From: Hydrangea macrophylla
Lineage: Eukaryota > Streptophyta > Magnoliopsida > Cornales > Hydrangeaceae
Direction of reading: 5' to 3'
DNA length: 64,000 nt
Assembly: GCA_033977485.1 (NCBI GenBank)
Contig: CM066993.1
Span: 32,838,501-32,902,500 of the forward strand
The notes below the pieces were generated by a model that saw nothing but the letters and a program-made list of their open reading frames with translations, was not told the origin of the DNA and did not search any database. Each line of letters opens with the position of its first letter. The first letter of the stretch is position 1. Both the position numbers and the translations under genes were made by a program. This document shows, one piece after another, positions 41,783-52,965 of the stretch.

Positions 41783-44371
41783 AAAACCTTCATCTTCATT
41801 TTGGGATATATAATATATACTTGAATCAAGAGAGATATATACATACATTAGAGGAAGAAGATAGAGCTTTTCTTGAAGAATTAAAGAAGAATTGGAATAT
41901 TTTGGAAGAACTCCACAAAGATAGAAGAATTCTTTGAGGTCATAGAGGTAACCTCTCAATCTTTTGTAAAATTAGGAGAATTCAATCACAAGTTCATAGT
42001 TCTAGGAACTTTACACGTTTTCAAAACCTCTCTTTCTACCCCATTTCATCATACACCACTTAGAGCTTGTGATTGAATTTCATAATGTTTCATTAATTTG
42101 GTTCCAAAATAGAGCTTTGGATTTATGAATAAAAGAGTTTTGACTTGAAATTTTCACATAACCTTTTGATTTCATTTCTTTTGTTTATAGTCTCCTCAAG
42201 AGATCTATGAGATCTTCAATATCTCATTAGATTTCTTTGAGTTTGATTCTCTAGTCCACTCTGATTCTATGATTTTATATGGGGATTAAAGTGGATCATG
42301 ATCATCTCTACATAGAGGTGGTTGAGTTCAAGTCTTAACTCATGACTTGAAATCTCCTCACTAAAAAATCTTATGGGATTCATGCTATATTCCATAGAGG
42401 TTTATGTAATTGGGATTTCATTTTGTCTCCAAGGACCATTAACTTGGTAGGAGAAATAATAAGATGACTCTATATTCTTCAAGGATCATATATTTGAGAG
42501 AGGAATTGGATGTAGATTTTCATAACCTATATTTGAAATAAGTAGGGCCTTAGGATTTCTTTGCTATATCTCCAATTATGAGATCTATGATAGGAATCCA
42601 TCAAGGTTAAATCTAGGGATTTCTCTCTATTTCACTATTTGTCCCAATAATCATAATCATACTTGATTCTAGTCCTTTCTAGGATCATGGATCAAGTTGG
42701 TTTTAAAGTATGAACATCAATTTAACAAAGGTGCAGTGAATCCATAAACCAGTTGTGATCGTAGATTTTCTAAAGGATCATGGTTCATTCGAATTGGATG
42801 GACCAATTGGAGGATGTTCATAACTTATTCAAGCATCTCTGTAATTTTTGTTTTCATGAAATTCCAAGTCTAAGATGGTTTGGTCTTATGATTTCAAAAC
42901 ATGTAACTCTCTGTCCATAATTTCAGAACAGTAAGTCCATTTTGAAATTAATAAATCAGAACCTTAATAGAGTTTCTCGGGTCTCTAATATTTGTTTCTA
43001 AGACCTTAATGTGTTGGGAAGATATCCTAAAAAGATTTAAGTGTTTCTCAATTTTTAACTATTTTTAGAAAATCGTACAAAATCTCTGGACAGAGAGTTG
43101 CAGATTCCTGAATGACGTCTAGCGTTTTCTATATTCCCAGAGATCGAACCGTTCAAACCTTGATTTTCTTTCTGGTTTAGAAACTAGACTCACAGAGGCA
43201 TATCATATCCAAAAAGCATTAAGATCCAACTGTTGGAATTATGGTTTTTCCACCTTTCAAAATTTGTTCTGCTCTCTGTAATTTAAGAAAATCAGTCACT
43301 GTTTTGTCTAGTCACATTGATTTTAACTTAGATGGTTTCCAAATGTCTTGGAACCTAAACCATGTTTTGAATAATGATAATTTAGCACAAATGCATAGGC
43401 TAAGTGATCCAAATTTGTGAACAAATTTATATCTCATTCTTGTTCATGATCATTCATTCATTCATGTATATTGATGCTTATGATTAAAACTAGTTCTTGG
43501 ATAAAATTAGGCTTAGTTGAACCTAATTGAATATAAACATGGATTCCTTATGATCATGTTGGAGTTATAGAACCCCTATATGGACATTACATTGGCTCCT
43601 AGTTGAGGCTTGTATATCTATATAGATGCTATGGCTCCAACTAATCAATAGGAATTCATAGTTTTGTCAATTCTTTTCATGCTTGATAGATCTAAGCTAG
43701 AGATTTAGGATTGATTATTTGATGTCATATTATTATGTGAAGCATGTGGACTAACCTTTGTTTTCTAGCGCTTTGGAGGTATGACTTCTCATCTCTTCTC
43801 TAGTTTATTTCATTTTTTTGATTTTATTAATTTTTGAATCCATGAGCGACACCTTAGACTAGGTCTTGCCTTATGTGTTTATATGCGTTAGAGACCTTTT
43901 CATAGGTTTATTTTTGCATTGCATGTTTAAATTCACAGTTGGATCTCGGGTAAGTTTCCTAGTTCCCTATTTGCACATCATCTCGCTTGCTATTTGAACT
44001 ATGTGGCTTATGAATGATATTTTGTCGTTAGCAATCTTGCACCCTTTTTAACATGCTTGTGTAATGTATTATTTATATATGTATTAGTTGAAGGCATGCT
44101 TAAATTAGTAATTCGATTAAAAAGGATGATGAGTAGAGGCCTATCACGAGATAGGATAAAAGGGGGTGTTTTAGTTCGCCGGGCTCCTTCCCCTTTCATT
44201 CCATAATCCCCTGACCCAGATTATCTTTGATTTCGCAAAAGATCAGTTGCTTTTAAAAGATGGTTTCTTAATTTTCCTAAAAAAATTAAGTGGCGACTCT
44301 TTGATTTTGAATTTGAAAGTTGGAATTCAAAAAATGTTTTAGAAAGTGGGGCCCAAATGCCGGTATCCACA

Positions 44372-44926
44372 GGATGCCCACTTACTTATCCCTTAATGGG
44401 CATTAGGTCCTATAGTATTTTAAAAAATAGACTGTCAAAAAATGCAACACTTTGTGGAGTTGTCTATGGCACTCAATAAGTGCCTGAACGACACTCACCA
44501 ACTGCCGGTGCGATATTCAATGATTACTGGTGTGGCACGTAAAGAGTGCTGCAGACAACTCGTGGACTGTCGTCTTTTTAGTGCCTTTCAATTTTTTTGG
44601 TATTTAGTTAATAACTACATCGTTTGGTGATAGCCAGTGCGACACTCCCTGATTGCCGTTATGACACACAGTGAGTGCCATTACGGCACCACATGACTGC
44701 CGCAAATATTACCACATGCCGTTTTCTTCGTTTTCTCACATTTTTCCCTTTTCTTTCCCTTCTTTTTTCTTTATTTCGTAATTAACTTCATTTTTAGACA
44801 TTAAAGAGCTTTTCTAAGAGCTTGGATCATCTTGGAAACCCCAAATTTTGTCAGACAATGTCATCATCGATTTTGGAGGTAACAACCCCCTAAATTCGAT
44901 GGTTGGTTAAAATTGGGGTGCCTACA
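44372..44926 (-). repeat. T3 3' LTR, truncated, abutting T2
   Basis: Minus strand starts TGTAGGCACCCCAATTTTAA at 44926 after PPT-like aaagaggggcaaac (44940-44927). It carries a degenerate GTGCCG array (44465-44710). The last ~44 bases (44415-44372) instead resemble post-integrase module A, so the LTR is probably cut and joined to module A before T2 inserted. Confidence 0.65.
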
Positions 44927-45455
44927 GTTTGCCCCTCTTTGACAGAGATTGTGGAGAAACACTTATCACAAGTGAATGTCAAAGCCTGTGTGAAGACAAG
45001 TCTTTGACCAAACTGTTGAATTTAGGTAAAAACAAAATGCATTGCAAAAACAGTCGCACAAATGGTCAGTGCTGCTCATGCTCTATGGTGAGCTACATAT
45101 GTATCCCAATGGGAATCAGACCAGGATGCAGTTTGGGTAAGGGACAAACAAACGAACAAACACACAAGCACAAATAGTCATACGAATGAATGAACCTATC
45201 CAATTGTGATACGTGTGCTCATGCAGTGATGGCTTATCAATGCGAATTCAAGCTCTATGCTTTCAAATTATGTAAATGCAATGATTTGCGATCATGTAAT
45301 TTCAATGTATCTGGGTGAGCTCCATGCCCTATGCTACTTAATGCTTGAGGTCACTTCAACTTACTTAACGAGCTATCTTCATAACTCAGAGTGCCTTTAA
45401 CTAATGAGTTGGTCCTCTTCAGGATTTGTAGCCATTTCGGCCAAATGGATGAGTG
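44927..45455 (-). other. T3 PPT and inverted module B
   Basis: 44927-44940 is the inverted PPT. 44941-45060 corresponds to the 'tttggtcaaag..' segment. 45075-45235 is module B inverted (plus strand: gagctacatatgtatcccaa, ggaatcagaccagg, then cctatccaattgtgatacgt). 45236-45455 holds nothing recognisable. Confidence 0.7.
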
Positions 45456-45558
45456 CAATTGACTGGACGACGCTTTGCTACTTAGGCCCCAGTGTGAACG
45501 CGGGTTTGCTCTCTCGACGCAATACACTGGGCGGCTCTTCACGACTTAGGCACCGGTG
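45456..45558. repeat. T3 tandem repeat, about 63 bp, left of solo LTR
   Basis: Units 'gcaattgactggacgacgct..ggtttgctctctc' at 45456 and 45519; a third continues after the solo LTR (48855-48920). They relate, inverted, to the 'gcgtaaggcgtgaagcggct' repeats of T2. Confidence 0.75.
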
Positions 45559-45849
45559 TGTAGACACCCCAATTCATCGGCTATCAGATTTAGGAGACCC
45601 ATAGCTTGGTGGTTCACAATAATCGAAAAAGACTCAAAAGGGCTCCTGGAAGTTAGTTCTATTTCTCAAAATGCTCAGAATGACCAAAATGCCCCTAAAA
45701 GCCCGAAAACTCTCATATTTGGTCTCAAAGCTCTGGAAACATGCTATGTCGTAAGAAAAGTAAAGAAAAGAGTTTTAAGTAAATTCAGATGAAATCGTCA
45801 ACTCCTAGAGACTCCTGGAAGTTCTCGGAAGTTCCCGGAAAGTTCCCAT

Positions 45850-45905
45850 TGACCGGTTTGACCATGGTTTGACCAGGTTTGACCAAGATTTGACCAAGTT
45901 TGACC
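45850..45905 (+). promoter_or_regulatory. Tandem W-box-like TTTGACCA array in the solo LTR
   Basis: Five TTGACC(A/G) cores at about 10-12 base spacing; a sixth and seventh weaker copy lie near 46048. TTGACC/T is the known WRKY factor binding core. The array is far upstream of the TATA box (about 720 bases). Confidence 0.6.
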
Positions 45906-46423
45906 AAAATTGTCCAAATTTTACAGGATCATTGTAGATCATGTGGAAATTATTAAAATGAATTTTAAAAGAAGATCGCACGAAAACGTCAACTCCTGGG
46001 AGCTCCCAGAGGTTCCTAGAATTTCCCGGGAATCCCAAGTTAGACCAGTTTGACAAAAATTTGACTTTGAAACCAGAGCACCGTAACAATTTTCAAACAT
46101 TTTTCATGGATAATAGAGGTCAATAGATTTTCGAAGGTATATCACACATAATTTTTGGATTTAAAACGAGTTTATTATGAATTTCTAAAGGCGAAAAAGA
46201 CGATCAAATTGCCTTTTATAGCAAATACCGCAAAACTTTTCAAAGTGACCTATCCCCGAACTATTGTTTATGTAAAGTAGACTCTATTGCCTTTCCAACG
46301 GTATATCACAACCACAATTTGGAGTTCGTATGCATTTTCTGTGAATTTCGGACAAAATAGAGCCTTTTCGCGAATACCGGAACCTCTGGGGGCCTAAACG
46401 TAAATTTCTGGGCGTCTGAGGAG

Positions 46424-46487
46424 CAGTGCCGCAGCGGCACTAGCCCGCTGCCGCCGCAGCACGGGCCCAGTGCCGCCGCGGCACTCA
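46424..46487. repeat. GTGCCG array in the solo LTR
   Basis: gcagtgccgcagcggcact, gctgccgccgcagc and agtgccgccgcggcactc, ending about 140 bases before the TATA box. Confidence 0.78.
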
Positions 46488-46625
46488 ACCCTCGCAGAGT
46501 TCATTTTTGTAATTTTTTGGGGGATTCAATTTGATTAATTGAAAGCCAAAACGATATAGTTTTGTGTTCACAGATGTTTGGGACCAATAGGAACACTTTC
46601 TAAATCCAAAAACCACCCCAAATTG

Positions 46626-46638
46626 GCCTATATAAATC
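46626..46638 (+). promoter_or_regulatory. TATA box of the solo LTR
   Basis: gcctatataaatc, near-consensus; a run of G and a 'tagagaagaagag' leader follow. Confidence 0.6.
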
Positions 46639-48849
46639 CCCCATTGCTCTTCATTTTGGGGGGGGGGCAAGTGCAAAGCTTGAAAAGTTGTAGAGAAGAA
46701 GAGAGATAGAGATAGGTTTAGAAGAGAGAAATGGAGCTTCTCCCATTGATTTTCCATAAGAAAGTGAGTTTTAATCTTGTTTTATTCTATTATTCTTCTA
46801 CATACTTCACATTCAAAGTCCACCCCAACCTTCATTCTTGAGCATTCATAAGATAGGAAGCTACTTCCATGTCCAAATGTCAAAATCTATGAGAGAAAAA
46901 CCAAGCTACAAGTCCAAAATCACATTGATTATCATCTATTGATTGCTATTTACTTGCTTGTTTATATATGTGTTCATCTCTTCTTACCTCATTTCTTTTT
47001 TATTTTCTTTATTTACTTACTAGTTCATCATCATCTAGATGATGACATGAAGTTTGAGGTGAGTGAATCCTTATGGATAGTAGCTCTTGACCTCAAAAAC
47101 ATGCTTGATAGATGATAATTATAACTTCAATACCTCCAAGGTATCCTTGAAGTTATGTTCAAAATAAAAATGAATCTCTCCAATAATATTGGAGGTTCTT
47201 GATGATGAGTTTGATGTTGATATTCCAAGAGGTAATAATCTCTATTTGATGTTGAAAATATACTTTCAAAACCTCTATTTCAAAACCCCTCTTAAAACCC
47301 CTCATTTTGATCTCAAGAAAGAAAACTCTAGTTTTTCCCAAAATCTTCAAAACAGTGAGTCAAAACAGTGAGTGATCTGATTTCAAAGATTTCTCTAGAA
47401 CTCAATTCTCAATGTATGGATACAAGACCACTTGGAAAGTCTTCCTCACTCATTAGAGAATACCCATGATTTTTGGATTGACTTGAAAATACTTGAAAAT
47501 GGTCCATTCGGAGACAAACATTCTCTCCAGATATTCTGTTTTTGCTGTCACAGTAGCTTGGTCTAATTTCAACTTGTTTTACAGAAACTTTTTTCAAAAA
47601 GAGTGGTCCTAACTTATTTTTTCCTTAAACTTCAATGTCTTAGGGAACTGTCTGTATAATATGGACCTCTAGATCATTTGGTTTCATTTTCTAAGATTTT
47701 ATAACATTTCAGTCAACAGTACGGACTCTGTTTCTGAGTGACCTCCATTTTTCATATGATTCCTCTGTATCTGTAATAGTTATTAAATATTGGCTTTTTG
47801 GGTTGTGTTATAGACACAATAAGGAAGATCTCCATAAAAAATCATGCATTGAAAACATTTCTAACCCTTCTTTTCAATTTTCAAAAGATCTAGTTACTGT
47901 TCTGTCCACTATTCACAGCAGCACATTTTAACTTTCATTCTTTGATTTGACGCTTATATGCATTCCAAATTAGTTCATATCTTAGGAAGTAGTTCACGCT
48001 ACATTTTTACATATCCCATGATGATTTCATTCATCCATTCATGCATATTTTAGACTTCTAAGTCATTCTAGGAGTCCATGAACACAAAGCACACTACAAT
48101 CTTGGCACATTCTAGATACATACATTGCATCCATGCAAAGATTTGGGGCTTTTGTGACTCCTAATCTTAGAAGATTATAAGGAATAATCATTATCACATG
48201 TTCATGCTTCTCCTTGATCTAATCTCCTTTCTTATCCGTCCCGGGGATTGAGAGATCTTCTTTTCTCAAAGAATAACATACATCATACTAGCTTGCTAAG
48301 CATATTTTGATTTCTTTGTTTATTTGTTTCAAGAACAATTCGTGTCCCCTTAGATTAGGAAAACTTAATTACTTGATACATGATTAGACGATTTTTCCTA
48401 GGTTCATTTGTGTGATCTTTCACTTTACATTGTATGATATTTGACTTAGATCTTATGAATGATATCTTATCTTTTGATCTTCCAATTTCAAGATTCTTAT
48501 GCAATGTGATATACTTATCATAAATATTAATTATCGAACCAAACATAGTAGAAGATGATTATTTGGATGCTAATTGAGGCCCGTCGAAAGACGGGGCGAG
48601 TTGAGGGTGTGTTAGTCTCGACAAAGGCTCCTTCCTCTCTCGTACCAAAACCCCGAGCCAAGTTCTATGGTTATGAAGGGCCGGTGCCCTTTATCCATTT
48701 GGGTGAGTCAAAATTAGATTTCTTGGTTCTTTAAAGACCAAGTGGTGACTCTGTATCTGTTTTCAACAGACCCTCCCTTTTCTTTCTTTGATCCAAATCA
48801 ATTTCAAACAAGTTTCAAAACAAAAGAGGTGGATCGCCGCGTATCCACA

Positions 48850-49290
48850 CGGTGTTAACGAGGGTTTGCTCTCTCAGCGCGATTGACTGGACAACCCTTC
48901 GTGCCTTATGCTCCGGTGTCGTATCAGGGGATGAGATTCGTAGAAAATTCATAATCGCTCCAGATTCGATGACCAAAAAATCACAGAAACGTCATAATTG
49001 CTCCAGATTCAATGACCCCAAGATGCAGAAAAGTCATAATCGCTCCAGATTTAATAACTCCAAAATCACAAAAAAGTCAGAATCGTTCTAGATTCAATTA
49101 CTCCAAAATTATAGAAAAGTCATAATCGCTCCAACTCCAATGACCCCTTGATGCGAAAAAGTCGGAATCGGTCCAGATTCTATGACTCCAAAATTGCAGA
49201 AAAATTATAATCACTCCAGATTTTATGACCCCAAAAACGCAGAAAAGTCAGAATCGCTCCAAATTCAATGACCCCAAGATGGATTGGATT
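48850..49290. repeat. T3 tandem repeats right of the solo LTR, including 42-43 bp x 8
   Basis: 48850-48920 continues the 63-bp repeat. From 48950 eight contiguous units start 'cataatcgctccagattcaa' at about 48950, 48993, 49035, 49078, 49121, 49163, 49206 and 49249. There are no unique spacers between units. Confidence 0.85.
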
Positions 49291-49359
49291 AAGATGCGCT
49301 TTGCGCCTTACACCCTGGAATGATTAGATGGAAATGGTGGTTTGTACTCATGGGATATG

Positions 49360-49640
49360 ATAGCCAAGATTTGGTTGATAACTCATAGACTGCGATACAC
49401 GACTTATGCCAAGATTGAGGATTTGATCGGTACCTCATAGGCTGCGATAATTGACTTATACCAAGACTGAGGATTTGATCAGTAACTTAAAGCCTGTGAT
49501 AGATGACTTATACCAAGACCGAAGATTTGATTGGTAACTCAAAGGCTGCGATAGATGACTTATACAAAGACTGAGGATTTGATTGGTAACTCATAGGCTG
49601 CGATAAACGACTTGTACCAAGAACGAGGATATGATTCTAA
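49360..49640. repeat. T3 tandem repeat, about 52-53 bp x 5
   Basis: Units contain 'ggtaactcataggctgcgat' and 'gacttataccaagactgagg'. Confidence 0.85.
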
Positions 49641-49739
49641 TGTGGAGAAGCTGCCATTGAGGACTAATGCTATTTTAGGAGTCACATTGAAGTCAAAAAT
49701 TTACTTTCCATTTTGAAGATCAGGAATCGTGTAGACTTA

Positions 49740-49930
49740 AATTTTTCATTTTCAAAGATCTGGAGTTGCGCGGACTTGAAAATTCATCTTCTATTTTGCA
49801 ACGATCCGGAGTCGCTCGGACTCGAAAATTGATTTTCTATTTTCAAAAGATCTGGAGTCGCGCAGACTCGAAAACTCATTTTCTATTTTCAAATATCTGG
49901 AGTCGCGCGAACTCAAAAATTCAGTTTTTC
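49740..49930. repeat. T3 tandem repeat, about 46 bp x 4
   Basis: Units contain 'gatctggagtcgcgcggact' and end in 'attttctattttcaaa'. It is separated from the previous array by about 100 bases of single-copy sequence. Confidence 0.85.
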
Positions 49931-50890
49931 TTAATCTGGATTTATCTTTTTCCAAAAACTTTTCTTTTTTCGATAGATTGATTAGCATGGTTGGATGTTT
50001 GGGTGACTTAGGTAAGTCGGGCAAGAATAGGAAGAAGTGTAAGCCAGTTTCTAATGACAACCCCAATTTTAGGGATTTTCCTTTTGACCAGAGACATGTT
50101 TGAAGGCTTTTTGGTACACCCGATGATTAGCCTATACGGTTCAGAGCCCGACATGCTAAGGATACCTACCGGATTTGTGCTTTCTGGGAGTGTTGCTCAA
50201 TCTTTGTTCAATTTTTCTTGCAAGGTGAGTTTTGACCCCTAGCCTCCATACCATTAACCTTTTTTCATATCTGCTCGGGTCATTATGTCGGATACCTTTG
50301 GGCAATGGGGTTCCGTTCTTTGCTTTTCTTCTATTTCTGCTTTTATTACTGCTCGGATTACTGCACTTTTTTTTGATAATTCCAACTCTTGTTGATCTAT
50401 CTGAGGAGTGCATCTTGGAAACCTAGGGAGGTGGACTCAAACTGAGTAGAGACACATACATTTCAAATGTTGTGACCGAGTTTGCTTTCTTTTTCTTGCC
50501 TTTTTCTAATTAATTAATGATTTCTTTAGAGAGATACTCATTTTGGCTCTGGTAGAAAGTTATCATCCCACAGTATTCTTTCATTGTATCTTCCTTTACG
50601 ATTGGCTTTATGGTAATGAAGAATTCTTCTTTTTATGTTTCTTTTCCGCTCAAATCAATTTTAGATTCATGCATGGAAACTTCATCTCTTAACTTCATGA
50701 ATTTTTGGGATGTCTAAACTTGGTCCTCTTTTAGAAAGCCAGTAAACCCAGAGTTATCTTATTTGGCAAGCGATAGTTTGCCCCTTATTTGATTGAGAGC
50801 TTTTGAATGCTAGGGAAACCAAGTTTGGCCCTAGTTTTTTTTAGGGTGATTTCATGAATCGGTTAGGTTTCTTCTTTGGACCGAGGGCCT
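49931..50890. other. T3 spacer
   Basis: Long spacer between the repeats and module A. No PMD or Transposase_28 sequence is recognisable on the plus strand, where the antisense gene of this inverted element would be. Short ORFs here lack any family feature. Confidence 0.5.
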
Positions 50891-51025
50891 CAAGATGCCC
50901 GCTTACTTATTCCCGAATGGGCATCAGGTCCTGTAGTAGTTCGGCTGAGGCCTAAAAGAAGAGTAATGACCAAACCTTACAGGCTGCCTACGTATCCCCA
51001 AGTGAAAATCAGGTCAGAACATAGT
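50891..51025 (-). other. Inverted conserved module A of T3
   Basis: Two copies: plus strand 'gatgcccgcttacttattcc..gcatcaggtcctgtagtag' (50893-50940) and 'ggctgcctacgtatccccaa..aatcaggtcagaac' (50983-51020), matching T1 19378-19435 and 19281-19345 in inverted order. Confidence 0.75.
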
Positions 51026-51806
51026 TCAATCCGACTCTGAGGTCTTGAAACAATAAGGCTTCAAGAATTTGTGGGCTTTTCAACCCATGTTGCCATTTGG
51101 GTCTAGTGAGCATATGTCACTTGTTGTAGCCCTTGTGTGGTACGATGAAATACATCTTCCTTTTATTTTCTTCCTTTCTTTTTCTTATTTATTTTTCTTT
51201 CTCTTTCCTTATTTTGTTTGTGACGGTTGATTCTTTTTCCTTTTCACTAGCCAGTCAATCTTTCAACTCTCACAATGCATCGAGCTTTGATCTCACTCTC
51301 ATATACTCTCAAAATAATATCATCCTTCCAAATCTTTCTTTGTTGTCCTCAAAGATATCTCTGCATCAGTTTTAGGCCTACTTAACCACTGAGCTTCTCA
51401 CAAAATGTTGAGACTAGTTAATACTTTCAAATCTCTCTTTTCTAATTTATTTTCTTTATTTTGAACAACACAAAGCCTTGAGATAATTCATGTACTAATG
51501 ATGTACTTTAAAGTGCTCAAGAATTTTCAACCTCATTTATTCTCTGCCTTTTCTCTTTGCTTTCCTTTCTTTTCTCTATCTCACTTTCTCTTATTCTCTT
51601 CATGTTTTTGACTGGCTAGGATTCGGGTTTTGAAATGAAAACGCATTTTATTTTTTTTTGCTCTAACTTTTGCCTAGGCACCCTTTCGGGTTTTCATCCT
51701 AGTGAGCTCTTTCTTTTCTTTCTTTCTTTGTTTTTTCTCTTTTTTTATTTTTGCTATTTGAAGAAGAAGTTTATTTACAATATCTGGCTACCATCAAGGA
51801 CCAAAC
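51026..51806. other. T3 low-complexity region at the pol deletion
   Basis: Pyrimidine-rich runs (51155-51245, 51535-51625, 51710-51755) replace the expected RT, RNase H and integrase. No coding evidence. It marks the deletion or replacement that made T3 non-autonomous. Confidence 0.6.
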
Positions 51807-52007
51807 TTATGGCTTTGGACTGGTTGGTTCATCTTTTGGGCTTGGTATGAGGGGATGGTGTTGGACAATCTCTGGATTTATTATAGTATCATGCAAAACA
51901 TCCTTGTATTCTTTTAGCAATGAGATCAATTTTATGCTTTTATCTTTATTTAGTGTAAAACAAAAAGAAACATTTTGAGAATTTTCTTTACTTCCTAAGG
52001 CAATCAC
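51807..52007 (-). pseudogene. T3 RT lead-in fragment
   Basis: Minus-strand ORF resembling T1 16000-16200: G-S-K-E-N-S-Q-N-V, L-K-E-Y-K-D-V, N-P-E-I-V-Q-H-H and K-D-E-P. The RT core that should follow is missing. Confidence 0.75.
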
Positions 52008-52386
52008 TTAGGTTTTCTCAATGATTTCTCATGTGGGTTCATTTCCTTTTTCAAACATCAGTTTCATAGTCCTCATAATCATTAAGCAAAATCTATCACT
52101 TTTTCATTGATAGCAAAAACTAAAAATTTTGGCTCATATCGGCTATTGCAGATTCTAGAGAAGGGGGAACCCTATCACTAAATGCAGAAGACCTACTCTT
52201 TATTAACCCTCTTCTTAAGCTCCATGGTGTTGTAGTCTGGCACACCCCTTAATTCTGTCTCTTCTTCATTTTCTGGATTTTTCCCCTTGCTTCATTTCCC
52301 TTGATCTCTTCCTTCACCATATCTTCTACCTGATTCTTATTCACCTTTATGATTTTTTTTAGACCGATATCCTTGGTTTCCTTACT

Positions 52387-52965
52387 TCATTCACTAAAAA
52401 GATTCTTCATAGCCGGGCCATCTGGCGCACAAATCCAATCATGACCAATGATTGGTTTTGCAAGCACTTGTAGATATGTGTCTTCATAGTCAGTGACCTC
52501 ATGTGAGTAGAAGATCTCAAACCATGCGTTCAAGCATTTGTCTTTTCGATTCATCAATAGCTCTGGAAAGCCACAGAAGGGGAAATCTTTTCCTTCTTTG
52601 AAGAAATTTTTATTTGTCTCCATCTTCTCCATCGGATGTGACATCTAATCTTCTTCTCCATTTTCTTCAATTACTTCCTCTTTCTCCTTTTCCAAATCTT
52701 TCTCCGAATGGTCCCCCTCTAACTCGTGTGTCTTGGCATAATTGACCACTTGTGCAGCTTTGCCCTCCTTTTCATTTTCTTCTCCCTCAGACCATAGGCT
52801 ATCTGTATCACTGTATACCTCTTCCTCTCCCCAAATAGAGTCATCAACAAGGTTATTCAGATCCCACCAAATGATTTGGAAGATTTCATTGTCCATATCT
52901 TCTTCGAATGCCTGTTATTTTTCTCCTCCTAGTAGCCACTCCTCTTCCTTGACTCCTATGAGGTA
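52387..52965 (-). pseudogene. T3 pol linker
   Basis: 52644-52387 has K-D-F-P-F-C-G-F-P-E-L-L and Y-E-D-T-Y-L-Q-V, matching T1 15340-15480. 52896-52645 is an acidic linker (S-E-G-E-E-N-E-K-E-G) preceded by 52965-52915. No protease motif is seen before it. The region 52008-52386 reads through stops in the same area. Confidence 0.7.

Larger units (their letters stand above)
29478..44371 (+). mobile_element. T2: Tat-lineage element, 3' part only
   Basis: T2 shares with T1 the PMD gene in the same orientation and exon pattern, module B, the identical PPT and a related 3.3 kb LTR (41064-44371). It starts abruptly at the T1 LTR end because T1 inserted into it; its gag-pol should lie left of T1, outside the window. 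The non-autonomous element 30356-35509 is inserted in its PMD gene. The base after its LTR (ggatg, 44372-44376) is the expected target duplication. Confidence 0.8.
41064..44371 (+). repeat. T2 3' LTR
   Basis: Starts TGTAGACACCCCGATTTTGA, ends GGTATCCACA, 3308 bp. It holds a palindrome array (41571-41677), TATA (41772-41781), an AT-rich leader and the shared 'aattaagtggcgactc' near the end (44285). No credible ORF. Confidence 0.87.
45559..48849 (+). mobile_element. Solo LTR of a Tat-type element in T3
   Basis: Starts TGTAGACACCCCAATT, ends GCGTATCCACA, 3291 bp, flanked by perfect cggtg duplications (45554-45558, 48850-48854). No internal domain is attached, so it was left by recombination between two LTRs. 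It contains a TTTGACCA array (45850-45905), a GC-rich GTGCCG array (46424-46487), a TATA box (46628-46637) and 'aagtggtgactctg' near its end, the same order as the T1 and T2 LTRs though the sequence is well diverged. Confidence 0.92.

Noticed and set aside
48950..49640. Regular repeats as a CRISPR array
   Set aside because: Units are contiguous without unique spacers, the region is plant retrotransposon DNA and no cas gene exists.
50054..50426. Plus-strand ORFs in T3 spacer as an antisense PMD gene
   Set aside because: No PMD, DUF7745 or Transposase_28 motif could be found in any frame.
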